Below, in pieces: positions 1-11,165 of a stretch of 64,000 bases of DNA. Numbering within the stretch: the first letter of the stretch is position 1; each line of letters begins with the position of its first letter. The notes below the pieces were generated by a model. It did not search any database. It worked only from the letters and a program-made list of their open reading frames with translations, and was not told the DNA's origin. The stretch is from Actinomortierella ambigua (taxonomy: Eukaryota; Mortierellomycota; Mortierellomycetes; Mortierellales; Mortierellaceae). Made by a program: the position numbers and the translations under genes. The stretch covers positions 38,075-102,074 of the forward strand of contig JAAAJB010000045.1 in assembly GCA_016098155.1 (NCBI GenBank), written 5' to 3'.

Positions 1-1996
1 GCCGAGTGTCTGGGCCTGCTGGCCGAACAGGGCTTGCACTTGGAGACTGTCGGTCGGGGTCTGGCCATGCTCCGGATGGAGAGTGGTGGTGGTGTGCGAG
101 AACATGGACATGCGCTGCAAAAGAAGCCTGGCGATGGACATGAGGATGACGACGACGAAGAGGAGGCTTTTGTGGTCGAACATGTCGATGCCCAGGTGTC
201 GCGAACCATTGAACTGATGGAGCAGGTCTTGAACAAGGCCACGAACGATGTGGAGGATGGATGTGCAAATGTCGACCAGAAGGATCTTGGCGAGAAGGGG
301 AACAAAGGCCTGCGTCGATCCCTTACCTTGATTGGAAGGATGCGAGGTAGTGCGTTTTTTCAAACCTTTTTTTTTTTTCTCAGTGATATCGTCATCCCAA
401 GAATTCCATTCGCTGACGGACTTCAATCCCAACATTTGACCTTTTTATTTTTTTTCCTAGGCGTTGGAGGGTTGCCGGCTAACGAGATGTATGACCACCT
501 TCGACAGTTGATTCATACGTCGATTCCGAACTATATGGCAGCAACGGAACGTCAGGCTCAACACTATCACCGCCCGGGCTGGATCACACGGTACTGGGTG
601 CCAACGTTGGTGGGCTACTTTGCGCTCAAGTTTGGACTGCAGTATGTGAGCGATCACCGGGCAGACCTGGACGAGTTTTTGCAGGAGGCTTATGAAACGG
701 CGCGCAACTTTGTACAGGACTATATTTGGGAGCCCTCGAAACGGATCATGGCTATCATTCAACACCGCGATGACCAAGGGTCGCTCCAGATGCTGGGCAA
801 TGAAAGCCTCAAGTCGGACATTGCTGTAAGCGGTTTGTGTCCAAGGGGGTTGGGGGAGTTGTATTTGTTTCTTTCTGTGTTCCTTGCCGAAAAGTAGCAA
901 TTTGGAGGTTTTTTTTTCTCTCTCTTACTGAATTTACTTTCATTTGGATTGTAGAGTTTGGAGCGGATGGTGATCGACTTTGGCAAGCAACACGCCCACC
1001 TTTCGGACGAGCAGCTTAAAGCCATTTCGGAGGCCGTCCAGAATGGCGATATTTCGATCGTCATGAAGGCTTATGAAAAGGAGCTGAAGGTAAGCAGAAG
1101 GAATACACTTGCCCAGGTGACATTGTTCAAAGCGAGGTGACGAAGATTTGTTCGTCTAACAAAAAAAAAAAAATCGAAAATTTTCAATGTAGACCCCACT
1201 CAAGGGCGCTGTAGCCGGCGATTTGATCCAGACACTATTGATCCAGGTACAAAAGACCAAGGTGGATATCGAGGTCGCGATGGCAGCATTGGACAAGTTA
1301 CTCAAGGCGAACGAGCTCAACTTTGCGTTCTTGGCAGTTGGACCGTCGCTGTTGCTACTGTGGTTCGTCACCTCTCAGATCCGGGGTACCTGGCGGCGGG
1401 CACGTGGCCAAAACTTGGCGGTGGTCTCGATCCAGATGCGCGAGTCGCTGCGCCAGGTCGAACGGTTGCTCAACTTGGCTGCCACAGGCGTGCCGCCCAG
1501 TCGTCATCTACACGGTGGTGGCGGTGGTGGCATGGACGATCATTCTGGCAAGGCTACCAAGAGCACAACAGCGTCCTCGTCCTCGTCAACCCAAAGACCT
1601 CTCAAGGTGCGCTTGGCCACGCCCATGGGCACAGGAACGACCGTAGCGCCGTCCGGAGGACGAAGGGGTGAAGCTCAATCGGACAGCGATACGTCGGATG
1701 ATGTTGGAAGCGAGTCGCAAGCCAAGGATGCGGCATCGGTCCGGGCATTGGAGAAGCGGGTGATGGCCTCACGGGTGAAGAAGGGCAAGATCCCTTACAA
1801 GACTCAGGGCTTGGTCCTGTGCGAGGTGCACCTGCTTCGGACTTTTGCGCGCCGGCTGCCGAGGAAAGATGGCTTGCAGGACAATGTCATGCAGGACTTG
1901 CGCGAGCTCGAGGAAAGCTCCCTGACGGTCCACCAGCGGCTGCGGACTGCGGCCCGTATGTACCGGACCTATGGATTCCTAGGCTTGTACCATTAG
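1..1996 (+). CDS. NCA2: NCA2-like mitochondrial protein, 5' partial
   Basis: The reading frame is open from base 1, so the N-terminus lies outside the window. Proposed exons are 1-346, 461-825, 955-1089 and 1193-1996. Each junction has GT/AG and the frame carries through; the 114-nt first intron is a multiple of three and lacks a stop, so it also reads through. The protein shows the Nca2 pattern: a hydrophobic segment after a WITRYWVPT motif, then a helical part (SLERMVIDFG, TPLKGAVAGDL) and a second hydrophobic segment (FAFLAVGPSLLLLW) followed by basic residues. A low-complexity Gly/Ser insert precedes the C-terminus. Yeast Nca2 sits in mitochondria and affects expression of the ATP6/ATP8 subunits; that role here is by homology only. 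An acidic, low-complexity stretch near codons 40-60 is visible in exon 1. Confidence 0.88.
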
Positions 1997-2209
1997 ACCA
2001 AACAAAAAACCCCCACCCACCCCCCTCAACCCCCTTCCTAAAGCAACCAGAAGCAGTGAGGCCCCACCCCCTCTCTTTTCTCTTGTTTGTATATGCTTTT
2101 TCTATGTCATCGATTGAGGAAGGGATGTGGGGGTGTTGTCCCCCATTTCTATTGAAAGAAAAAAAATCTGTTCCCCCACAATTCTTTTTTTCTTCTTCTT
2201 CTCTGTATT

Positions 2210-4360
2210 CTATTGAATGGAGCAAACGGAGAGCGATCGCTGCGTCTCCAGGTCCCGTACCCAGCGGACGACGCGGAGCAAGCGATCGCGGACAGAGACG
2301 AGGGTGAGCAGCTCGTACAGGTCGTGTGCGTGGATGGGCAAGACACGGGCGACCCAAAACGTCAGCTGGGCGTCCATGTTGTCGTCGTCCAGGTCCAAGA
2401 CGAGCTCGCCATACTCGCGCTCGAGACGGGCCATCGCCAGCGCGCCCAGTTGGTCCTGCATCCGGTACACAAACGCCACCAGGATCTCGGCCAGCTGCTT
2501 CCGCGTCATCGTCTCGAGATCCATGTCTCGCAGCCGACGCAGGGACAGCTGTCGCAGTGGTGATGGTTGTGTTGGCCGCGCTGCCGGTGTCGAGGATGAG
2601 GAGGGTGATAATGATGATGAGGAGGCAGCGAGTGATCCTGGGGATACTGTGGGGAGGGTGGGAGTGGGTGATTGGTTGGTATTCGCTGTTGCGTCTGAAA
2701 GGGTGGGGGGAATGGGCTGCTCGCTTGACGGTCGAGAGATGGTATTCGGTTGATTGGAAGACGACGAGGAAGAAGAAGAAGAGGAAGAAGAGGATGAGGA
2801 AGGGGAGGGAGAGAATGGTGTTGTGGTCATATCCGCTTCGCCCGTTTTCTCCAGCAAGGCTTCCTGTAGCGTTGATGAAGAAGCATGTCGCTGCTCGTCC
2901 GCTTCGTCACTGGCCTGGTGTCGATGACGACGGGATCGATTGAGGGCCGTGTCAATCTCTGTAGACTCTTCGTCCGCGTCAACCCCATTGCTCGACTCAG
3001 CGCGTTGCTGCTGCTGCTGCTGCTGCTGGTGCCGACGAGTGACGGCGTCCAAAATCCGTTGCCGCTCCAGCCCAGACTCGTGAGCCATTGGGATATCATG
3101 GACAAACTCGATTGCAGTTGCAGTATGGTAGCCGTCGAGCATGGAATAGGTCAGGATCTGGAATCGGTCCATGGCCACGGTCTCGACCAAGGCTCGGCCA
3201 TCCATCAGCGGCTCGAACGAGATGATCCGGAGCATCACTCCATGCGACACGCTGGGCTCCCAGGGAGTCGTATGCAAATCGCTCGCCGGTGAAGGCTGCG
3301 GCTGATAATCCAGGACTAGGCTGCCGGTGCTTCCCCCTCCGAACCGTTTTCGAACATGCCGTGGTGGAAGGACCATGCCAAAGACCTTGGACTCTGTTTT
3401 GAGGACGTTGCGCAGCAGCCGACGGTAACGCGGCTCAAAGATGTGGAGGAAGCATGGCATCTTTGGGTAGACGAGGGCGCTGACAAAGAGGGGCAAGGCT
3501 GCTAGTGCAGGATCGAGTGTGTTTTCTTGCTCAATGTTCTCTGGATCAACCCCGGCAGGCAAGGGCGGTCGAAGATACTGGATCAGTTGGGACAGGGCCT
3601 TGTTAGGCCGTTGATTGTAGTAGTATGGGTACAATGGGAGGCTGGTTCGGCAGAGAGGGCAGCTGGGTGAGCAGGCAGCATGATCCAAAGCACGGATGAG
3701 ACACGCCTTGCAGAGTGAGTGGCCACAACCGGTCGTGATCGGCTTGTAAAGCGGCAAAAAACAGATTTGACACTCCACCTCCTGGCTCATCCTCTGCAGG
3801 ATTGCAGGGTCCAGGTCCTGACGCACAGGGATGTGCGACCGTGGGATCGTCTCGGGCCTGTCAAACTTACCATCCCGATCCGACGGATCGTATGGGTCAA
3901 AGAGGCCCTCGAGCGTGGCTGGCCATCCTGCGCTCGAAGCGGCAGTGTCATCGCCATAGTAGAGGTGCTCGGGCTGGTGGTGGGCTCGTGCATTCTCAAT
4001 GTCCTCCTGAAGGATGATTTGTTGAGCCGAAGTTGGTGGTGGGCAACAGGCGAGGGCGTCGTCCCTCTGCCGAAGAGCCCGATTGCGCTGAAGTGCAATG
4101 TTCTCGCGTAGTAGCAAAGTCAGTTTTTGGAGCGTCACATCGACGCGGAGGCCCTGCACCGGATGCACTTTGGACCGCGCACACTGTACGAAGGGACAAT
4201 GGATCTGCTGTTGAAAATCGACTTGTGCCGGTGCCGGGAGGCAGTCTGAGCACAGACTGAACCCACAGGGCAAAGTGATGGGGTCGTGCAACAGACACTT
4301 GCACAAAGGGCAGAGCAATGGCCGAAAAGTCGCCGGTAATGGTAGAACATCGACCGCCAT
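2210..4360 (-). CDS. Double-RING plus LON-domain protein (LONRF-like E3 ligase candidate)
   Basis: A single uninterrupted frame of 716 residues starting at the ATG at 4360. RING 1 lies at about residues 17-60 (CPLC, then PCGFSLC) and RING 2 at about 197-237 (CQIC, GCGHSLC, CPLC). A LON substrate-binding-like domain starts near residue 290 (LPLFVSALVYP, then HIFEPRYRRLL). RING 2 keeps all expected metal ligands. In RING 1 the usual His of the CGH motif is Phe, so it may bind zinc poorly. The LON domain is interrupted by a long Gln, Ser and Thr low-complexity insert at roughly residues 430-600, then resumes with a helical C-terminus. Animal LONRF proteins also carry TPRs between the RINGs and none is visible here. 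The likely role is ubiquitin ligase with the LON part recognising substrate; the substrate is unknown. Confidence 0.85.
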   Translation of the reverse strand: MAVDVLPLPATFRPLLCPLCKCLLHDPITLPCGFSLCSDCLPAPAQVDFQQQIHCPFVQCARSKVHPVQGLRVDVTLQKLTLLLRENIALQRNRALRQRDDALACCPPPTSAQQIILQEDIENARAHHQPEHLYYGDDTAASSAGWPATLEGLFDPYDPSDRDGKFDRPETIPRSHIPVRQDLDPAILQRMSQEVECQICFLPLYKPITTGCGHSLCKACLIRALDHAACSPSCPLCRTSLPLYPYYYNQRPNKALSQLIQYLRPPLPAGVDPENIEQENTLDPALAALPLFVSALVYPKMPCFLHIFEPRYRRLLRNVLKTESKVFGMVLPPRHVRKRFGGGSTGSLVLDYQPQPSPASDLHTTPWEPSVSHGVMLRIISFEPLMDGRALVETVAMDRFQILTYSMLDGYHTATAIEFVHDIPMAHESGLERQRILDAVTRRHQQQQQQQQRAESSNGVDADEESTEIDTALNRSRRHRHQASDEADEQRHASSSTLQEALLEKTGEADMTTTPFSPSPSSSSSSSSSSSSSSSNQPNTISRPSSEQPIPPTLSDATANTNQSPTPTLPTVSPGSLAASSSSLSPSSSSTPAARPTQPSPLRQLSLRRLRDMDLETMTRKQLAEILVAFVYRMQDQLGALAMARLEREYGELVLDLDDDNMDAQLTFWVARVLPIHAHDLYELLTLVSVRDRLLRVVRWVRDLETQRSLSVCSIQ

Positions 4361-4605
4361 GATGTAGGAGGGAGAAACGAACGAATGAATTTAAAGGCGA
4401 CGTGTGGGAAATAAATGAAGAGGAGAAGAAGGAATACGAGAACAAGAAATGATGCTGTGGGGACAATTGGTGACATGGACTGTCAGTACCTTTGTGACCC
4501 CAAAGTTTCTTTCCAAAGTGAAAGTACCCAAAAAAAAATGTGCGTCACCATGGTTGGTGGCGTGCCTGGTCGCTGTTACAACCTCAGCGGTTTATTTTAT
4601 AACAT

Positions 4606-5599
4606 CTAGAGCCTTTGCCTGCCCGTGTAAGGTTGGTTCTTATTGTACCACAATGCCATTAGGTCGGGATCGTCCACCTGCCCTGGAGCACACCTTTCAA
4701 AGGTGGGCTCCGTTTTATATCCGATCCGGGCCACATCGACCATGACCTCGGCAGTCATGCCAAAGACAGACCACCCTCTGTGCTCGGCGGGGTCATCCAC
4801 AGTATAGTCGGCCTCCAGGAGAAAGTTGTGCCCACCACAGCCCCCAAACCGATGCATACGGTGGATCGAGTTGAGCCAATTCACGTCAAAAAAGTCGTAG
4901 GTACCCTCTGCCGGGCGGATAAACGTCTCGAGAGGCACTGTAAAGATAACCGACACCTCGCCAGGATTGGGGCAAAGCCTTTGAATGTCCTTGGTGGTCA
5001 TATTAGGGCAGAAGCAGACAACAGGCGTCACCACCAGCAAATGACGCGATAGGGTCGGCGTTAAAATAGTGAGAATCTCGCATTCGGATGGATCCAGACC
5101 GACTTCCTCATGCGCTTCACGGAGCTAGATTGAGAAGAGTAGAATTGTCAGGTCTACCAGTCCCTTTCCCACAATTCAAACATCGATGCATATCGAAACA
5201 CACCTCTTGATTGATGGTGCGAATTCAAGATTCGGAAGGTGTTTTGGGCTCCTTACCGCCGTAGCAATGAGATCGCTATCTTCAGGATCCATTTTTCCTT
5301 TAAGAAAGCAGGGGAGAAAGAGAATGGAGATGGTAAGCACTGTACTCTTTTCAGATAGCGTCATTTCCCGAGAAGGTTTCAACACACACACTCACACACA
5401 CACCTCCTGGGCAGGCAGCCTCGCCAGCGTTGGTGCGCAGTTTAGGTGACCGCAGTGTGAGAAGAACCTCCAGGCCGCCCTGGTCATTAGCGAGCAATAC
5501 GACAAGGATAGCCGACCGCTTTGGCGCTTCGTACTTGTCTTGCACAGGCGGGTATCGTGCCAAATTAGCAATGGCCTGAGTTGACTTTCCTGAGAGCAT
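4606..5599 (-). CDS. Nudix hydrolase, CoA-diphosphatase type (Pcd1/NUDT7/NUDT8-like)
   Basis: Proposed exons, in coding order, are 5599-5404, 5297-5257 and 5124-4606 with GT-AG introns of 106 and 132 bp. They join to 251 codons plus stop with consistent phases (1, then 0). The spliced product reads LLTLRSPKLRTNAGEAACPGG, KMDPEDSDLIATA, then LREAHEEVGLD. This is the Nudix box (GG-x-E...REAxEEVGL) preceded by the LLTxRSxxLRxxxGE element typical of the coenzyme A pyrophosphatase subgroup. That subgroup hydrolyses CoA or oxidised CoA, often in peroxisomes or mitochondria. The last residues (RQRL) do not match a standard PTS1 tripeptide. The start at 5599 is the first in-frame ATG, but a CTCTCAG acceptor-like sequence directly after it leaves open an additional upstream exon; a GGTGAGT donor lies near 5891. 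Confidence 0.82.
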
Positions 5600-6548
5600 T
5601 CAAACGTGAAATGGTAGAGTGACTAACAAGAGAGGGAATGAGATGGTCTCGAGAAGAATGAATTAAAAGTGTCGAGCAAGCTTGACCATGTAATGCGAAG
5701 AACAGCTTGTGGGGTGTGCGTGTGATTTGTGTGGGGGGGGAGGGGGTGAAGTGCGTATGTGTGTGTGTGTGCAGAGTGCACTGACAGAGGGAGCCGAACA
5801 GCTCTCAGCCGATCATCGCTTGTTGACCGATACAATACTATCTACGTGTGGTTGGTGGCAACAAGTCATGCAACTTTAAATGGAGGGAGAAGACCGAGAC
5901 TCACCCATCTGCCGGGTGGGTCGTTTGCGTTCTGCCATGCTCTGTCTGTACATGCGGCAGTGTTCTCCAAACCAGCCATGGTTATCATCATGGATGGGTG
6001 GATGGCGATTTTCTTCGACGCAAGGAGGTAGGCAAAGGCAAAGGCACAGCAATACATTGGGCAGCGTCGCATCGCCCCACCTCGGCCTGCCGTGCTTGAG
6101 CTATTTCGGGCTTGCTTCCTTGAAAGGAGGCGGAAGCTGTCACCTCACCATCATGTTTTCTGTACTGTACCTATCTCACCCCTCACTCCCCTCTCGCACA
6201 CCCTTCTCTCTCTCTCTCTCTTCTTGATCTTTCCTTTGTCCATTCTTTTTTACCGCCTTCATCTGGCAACGTGTGTACTTTGACTCCTCTCCTTCTTTGA
6301 CCTTTTCTTCAACACTTGACATCCAACATCGCTCACTTTCCACTCGACCAGGAACACCTTTGTCCGACTCTATCTATCCCTTTGTCCATCTCGTCCAACA
6401 AAAAAAAACGACTCATAGTCATAAACACAACCAACAATCACCCCTTCCTCTTTCTTCCTTTTCCTCCTTCCTCTCCTTTTGCAAAACACATTCTTCGTCC
6501 ACAGGAGCACAACATCCACCGACCCCAACAAAGGCGGCACATCGACCG
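5600..6548. other. Intergenic region between divergent Nudix and NIPA genes
   Basis: About 950 bp of non-coding sequence presumed to hold both promoters. It contains a short GT run near 5756-5771, a long C/T-rich tract from about 6170 to 6530 immediately before the NIPA start codon, and no convincing ORF. Part may hold a first exon of the Nudix gene, because the reverse frame around 5891-6000 encodes a short Met-initiated peptide ending at a consensus donor; its phase did not fit the next exon. Confidence 0.6.
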
Positions 6549-7024
6549 ATGGCGGAACCATCACCCTCAGTAGGCACCATCGGTGCCAGTGGCGAATCTT
6601 CACCTCCACCTTCATACTACAAGTTTATCGGCATGGGTATTGCAATTGCCAGCGGTGAGTCTCTACATATCTGCACATACACAACACGCACACTCTCTCT
6701 TTCTCTCTCTCTCTTTCTCTCTTTCGCTCTCGCTCTCTCACTCACTGTGAAAGGCCTTGGCTCTATCATGACATGATTATCGCTCGGAAATCAGCCATCA
6801 ATCAATGGACGGTGATGCTATGATCACAAATAGGTCCAGCAGCACACCTTCACATCACCGACAATGGCACTGGACTCAATACAAGATATTGAACTGAAGA
6901 GACAATCGTTCTCGCTTCTTAGAGCGTACTTTTGCTCTGTCCCACCAAACAAGGCGAGGGTCGCAGCCATTACATAATAAATCCTGTCATTGAGTTTGCC
7001 GGTCATGGTTGACCACCTTTTCTC

Positions 7025-7077
<53 letters not shown>

Positions 7078-8927
7078 GTCATTCTTGATCCTTGTCCACA
7101 CTTCAACTAATCACCCTGTCTCGTCCTCCCTTTTTTCGGTTGCGATATGGCCCGATACGCGTAACAGGGCTCTTCATTGGCTCATCTTTTGTCCTCAAGA
7201 AGAAGGGCCTTCTCCGGGCGAATGCGATAGCAGGCGAGGGACACGCATATCTCAAGTCGCCCATGTGGTGGTCGGGCATGATCCTGAGTACGTCTCAATG
7301 CACTGACTTGATACTGTTGCATACCCAATCTCACCAGACTTCTCTCTTCTTTTAACCACTTTATCCTTATCAGCCATCTCACTTTCGCCTTCTTTCAGGC
7401 CCGAGCAAAAAGCACATGCATGGCTCGCCGATACCCAATGCTCGTCATTTTGATTCTAATCTTCCCCCCTCCCCCCCCCCTGCTGTATTCGACTTTCTCC
7501 ATCCTTCTAATGCCCTTTGAATAGTGATTGTGGGCGAGGCTTGCAACTTCATAGCTTACTCATTTGCCCCAGCTCTGCTGGTAACACCTCTGGGAGCGTT
7601 GAGTGTTGTGGTTTGGTAAATAGGCGCCAACTTGTTTTATTTCTTTTTGCGACAAACAACCAGCTAATCACGCGTGATGGAACAAGTTCAGACCCCCTAA
7701 CTTAGACCCACATCTTTTGTTAGTGCTGTGCTTTCGTCATGGATCCTCAAAGAAAAGCTGAATATGCATGGCAAGATCGGGTGCGCGCTCTGCGTCGTCG
7801 GGGCCGTCATCATCGTTTTGCACTCGCCTGAACAGGCGGCGGTCACAGACATTGCTCAGTTTAAGCACTTTGTGCTTCAGCCAGGTAGAGTTACTGCATA
7901 TTGTTGGGGAGGGGAAGACAATCCAACATTGAGTTTTTTTCGCTTCTAATTTCTTACTAACATTCGATGATGTGCGCCAAATCTAGGATTCCTGGTCTAC
8001 ATGGGCATCGTGCTGGTAGTCTCATTGGCGTTGATCTGGAAGATTGGGCCCAAGTATGGCAAAAAGCACCTCCTTGTGTACATCACCATCTGCTCACTGA
8101 TCGGTTCACTCTCTGTGGTGGCGACCCAGGGACTCGGTGCGGCGATTGTACTGAATATCACGACGGGCACACCCCAATTCAACCAGTGGTTCATCTACGT
8201 GACGCTGGCGTTTGTCATTATCACGCTGGTCACCGAAATCAACTATCTCAACAAGGCGCTCAACCTATTCAATACCTCCATGGTCACACCCATCTACTAC
8301 GTGCTCTTCACCAGCGCCACCATTGTCGCCTCCATCATCTTGTTTCAGGGTTTTTCTGCTAGTCTCGGATCAATTGTCACTGTGGTCATGGGGTTCTTGG
8401 TTATTTGCGCAGGCATCGTGTTGCTGCAAACCTCCAAAGCCGGGCCTGGCGCCGGTATGGGCATGGCACGAAGTAAGAGTTCTTTGTCGCTTGACGGCGA
8501 AGAGTTTGGCCTCCATCAGCAAGGTGGCGATGGCACGAGGTATCCTTTGAACGACATGGAAAAGGAGGCGATGGATCCTGGTCCGAGCGGAATTCGTGCG
8601 GCGCCCTTTGACAGTATCCGGCAAATGACCAAACAGATGCGCGCCACCACCATGCCGAACACTTGGACGCCAAGGCAGCGCACCACCAGTGGCTCGAGTA
8701 TCGATGATGTGCGACCGGTGACTTTGTTCCCTGGCTCGGCTATCGCCAGCCATGTTCACTCAGGACAGGATGCAGCAGCGACACCAGGGGTAGCAAGCAC
8801 AGACCCTGCCAATACCAATACAGTGGAGCCCGTAGTACCAAACCACACGTCCAGTAGCAGTCAACGGTCCGTGTCTCCACCTCCACTAGGGACACTGCTC
8901 GTAGAGGAAAAGAAAGAATCGCTGTAG
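6549..8927 (+). CDS. NIPA-type magnesium transporter (DUF803 family)
   Basis: Five exons: 6549-6654, 7168-7287, 7525-7615, 7724-7884 and 7987-8927. All junctions are GT-AG and give 473 codons including the stop. The N-terminal part matches the NIPA fold start (KFIGMGIAIASG then LFIGSSFVLKKKGL, a strongly conserved helix pair). Further matches are YLKSPMWWSGM, GEACNFIAYSFAPALLVTPLGALSV, and the later YITICSLIGSLSV, TEINYLNKALNLFNTS and TPIYYVLFTS segments. About nine membrane segments are expected; the last 150 residues are a hydrophilic tail rich in Ser, Thr and Pro. Animal and plant relatives move Mg2+ across plasma or endosomal membranes; substrate here is by homology. Intron 1 (513 bp) is the longest and carries a CT microsatellite. 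Confidence 0.93.
7029..7075. repeat. CT dinucleotide microsatellite in NIPA intron 1
   Basis: About 23 uninterrupted CT units within the first intron of the magnesium-transporter gene, roughly 90 bp before the acceptor site. Length is prone to polymerase slippage. Confidence 0.95.
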
Positions 8928-9317
8928 GGTGGCCAGACTAGCACAAAAATGTATTTGCTGAAAATGTTTAATTGCGAGAGAGGGCAATATTCGTGGCAGT
9001 GCGCTGAGAAAGACGGCGCCCAAGGAACACGGAATTGAGAGCTGAATGAATTGTTGATGCATGTGAATGACTCCATCGAGATACTCGTCCTGATTGCTCG
9101 ACGCCTCAGTATTGCCAGCTTGCTCTCATGGCGCCGTGCTGAGTTGCACGGACTGGTCGATTTTCTCACATTGGGAGCATATAAAGGAGATGGGAGAGCG
9201 CCCACTCTTTGCATGATAGATATTGTGGACGCCAATATGGTCGTACTGGTGGAGCTTGTTACACAATATTATATTTATTATTATTACTATTTATCTTTTT
9301 ATACTTGTGGTTACGGT
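8928..9317. other. Convergent 3' intergenic region (NIPA and Sel1 genes)
   Basis: About 390 bp between two convergent stop codons. The right part (about 9263-9302) is very AT-rich with ATT repeats and likely contains the polyadenylation region of one or both transcripts. No gene is seen. Confidence 0.6.
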
Positions 9318-11165
9318 TTATCTGGTCAACATCTCCAATCGTCGCTTAGCCATATCATGGCTATTTGCGGCGGCCTTTTTGTACCATTCAAAAGCCAGCT
9401 GATGGTCCTGCGGAACACCGTGGCCTTTTTCATGCAGCATGCCAAAACAGTATTGTCCTGCAGGATCACCAAGATCCGCCGCCTTTTGGTACCATCGAAC
9501 CGTCTCCTCGACACTTCTGGGAGACGCCCCTCGACCAGGCTTTGTCAAGGCACGGCAGTGGTGTGCTGCGTCCCCGAATTCCTGATCGGCCGCCTTTTGA
9601 AACCAGGTGGACGCATCGTCATCACTCTGCTCGGTCATGATGCCCAACTCGTACAGGATGCCCATGGTGAACTGGGCTTCTCTGTGCTCAAACTCTGCAC
9701 TTTGCTGATACATTTCCACAGCCTTTGGGTCGTCGGGATCCACGCCCCAGCCAAACTCGTGCAGCACACCCAAGTTGTAATGGGCAGCCACAGACTTGAG
9801 CTCGATGGCTCGCAAGAACCACATGAGTGCCTGGAGGTAGCTTCGGGTGACGCCCTTGCCATCTCTGTAGAGCTCGCCAAGCGCAATACACGAGCCAGCG
9901 TCCTGTTGATCAGCACCCTTCATAAACCAGGATACGGCCTCGGCATAGTCTTGGTGGCCACCCCAGCCTTGCACACAGGCATGTCCGATGTGATAGATGG
10001 CCTCGACATCCCCTTGTTCAGCAGCCTTGCGGAACCATAGGACAGCTTCTGCATCCTTCTGTGGGACGCCAGCACCGACCTTGTAGAAGACGCCCAACTT
10101 GAACTGACATTCTTTGTGGCCAGTCTCTGCGCCCCGCCGAAAGTTGACGGCAGCCTTGGCATAGTCCTTCTCGATGCCACTAACTCCGCGCTCATAGATC
10201 GATCCCAGCAAAAAGTCGGCCTTGGACACATCCTGGGCCGAGGACTTGCGAAGCCACGAGACAGCCTCGACGCCGTTCTGCTCGACCCCTTGTCCAAGCA
10301 TGTACATGGTTCCGATGCTGTACTGGGCGTCCGCATCGCCGGCGATGGCGGCCTTGCGGATCCAAACAGCCGCCTCGGAATCACTCCTGTCGACGCCTTC
10401 GCCCGTAAAGTATATGCTGCCCAGCTCCATCATCGCCTTGAGGTGGCCCTGCATGGCCGCCATACGGAAGTACTCTGCTGCCTGCGCAAGATCCTTCTCG
10501 ACCACACGACCTTGATGGTACAACATGCCCAAGATGTACTGCGATTCTTCGTCGCCGTTGCCTGCAGCCTGCTTGAACCAGTACAGGGCATTCTCGAACG
10601 TATAGTGTGTACGACCAATGACAATCAAGTTGGCAAACAGAGCCTGCGCCCTTGGGTGCTGGTGTAATGAAGCAACCCGTAGCCACCGCACAGCGTTCTG
10701 GATGCTCTGTTCCGTTCCCTCGCCGTTGATGTAGGCCTCGCCCAGCCGGAACATGGACTCGAGGTCGCCCAGCCGAGCTGCCTTTTCGGTCCACTTGAAG
10801 GCCTCGGCATAGCTCTGATCGGCGCCTACACCTTCTTTGTACATTTGCGCCAACTTGATGACCGAATGGACCTGCCCTCGATCTGCAGCCTGACGATACC
10901 AGGCCAGGGCGCTCTCCTCGTCCTTGTCGGTGCCCCGCCCTAGCTGGTAGGATTCTCCAACGCGGTACTGGGCCATCGGGCTGCCCTGATGACTGGCTCG
11001 CACCCACCACTGGAAGGCAAGTGAGTCGTTTTGAGGAACGCCCTTGCCTGCAAGGTACATCTCCCCAAGCTCCAGTTGCGCCTCAATGTCGCCTCGTTCT
11101 GCAGATAGAGTCAATGGCGCCAGCTCCTTTTGAGGTTTACCACTGAAATCGTAGGTAGGAACCTG
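9318..11165 (-). CDS. Sel1-like repeat (SLR) protein, 5' end unresolved
   Basis: The main exon encodes about 615 residues made almost wholly of 16 consecutive Sel1 repeats of about 36 residues, with the pattern A..LG..Y..G.GV..D...A..W..KAA..G. Repeat 15 is the most degenerate. Upstream of the first repeat the frame continues through VPTYDFSGKPQKELAPLTL to a pyrimidine-rich acceptor (CTCATAG before 11165). A TAG lies in frame just before it, so at least one 5' exon with a start codon must exist, and I could not place it. One weak phase-0 option is a short Met-started exon ending at a GTAAGG donor near 11656. SLR solenoids are protein-protein scaffolds, often tied to ER degradation or signalling; the partner is unknown. 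The neighbouring NIPA gene is convergent. Confidence 0.9.
   Translation of the reverse strand, partial: QVPTYDFSGKPQKELAPLTLSAERGDIEAQLELGEMYLAGKGVPQNDSLAFQWWVRASHQGSPMAQYRVGESYQLGRGTDKDEESALAWYRQAADRGQVHSVIKLAQMYKEGVGADQSYAEAFKWTEKAARLGDLESMFRLGEAYINGEGTEQSIQNAVRWLRVASLHQHPRAQALFANLIVIGRTHYTFENALYWFKQAAGNGDEESQYILGMLYHQGRVVEKDLAQAAEYFRMAAMQGHLKAMMELGSIYFTGEGVDRSDSEAAVWIRKAAIAGDADAQYSIGTMYMLGQGVEQNGVEAVSWLRKSSAQDVSKADFLLGSIYERGVSGIEKDYAKAAVNFRRGAETGHKECQFKLGVFYKVGAGVPQKDAEAVLWFRKAAEQGDVEAIYHIGHACVQGWGGHQDYAEAVSWFMKGADQQDAGSCIALGELYRDGKGVTRSYLQALMWFLRAIELKSVAAHYNLGVLHEFGWGVDPDDPKAVEMYQQSAEFEHREAQFTMGILYELGIMTEQSDDDASTWFQKAADQEFGDAAHHCRALTKPGRGASPRSVEETVRWYQKAADLGDPAGQYCFGMLHEKGHGVPQDHQLAFEWYKKAAANSHDMAKRRLEMLTR

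Noticed and set aside
4033..4476. Frames overlapping the LONRF start on both strands
   Set aside because: Shadows of the LONRF gene and its leader; no independent support.
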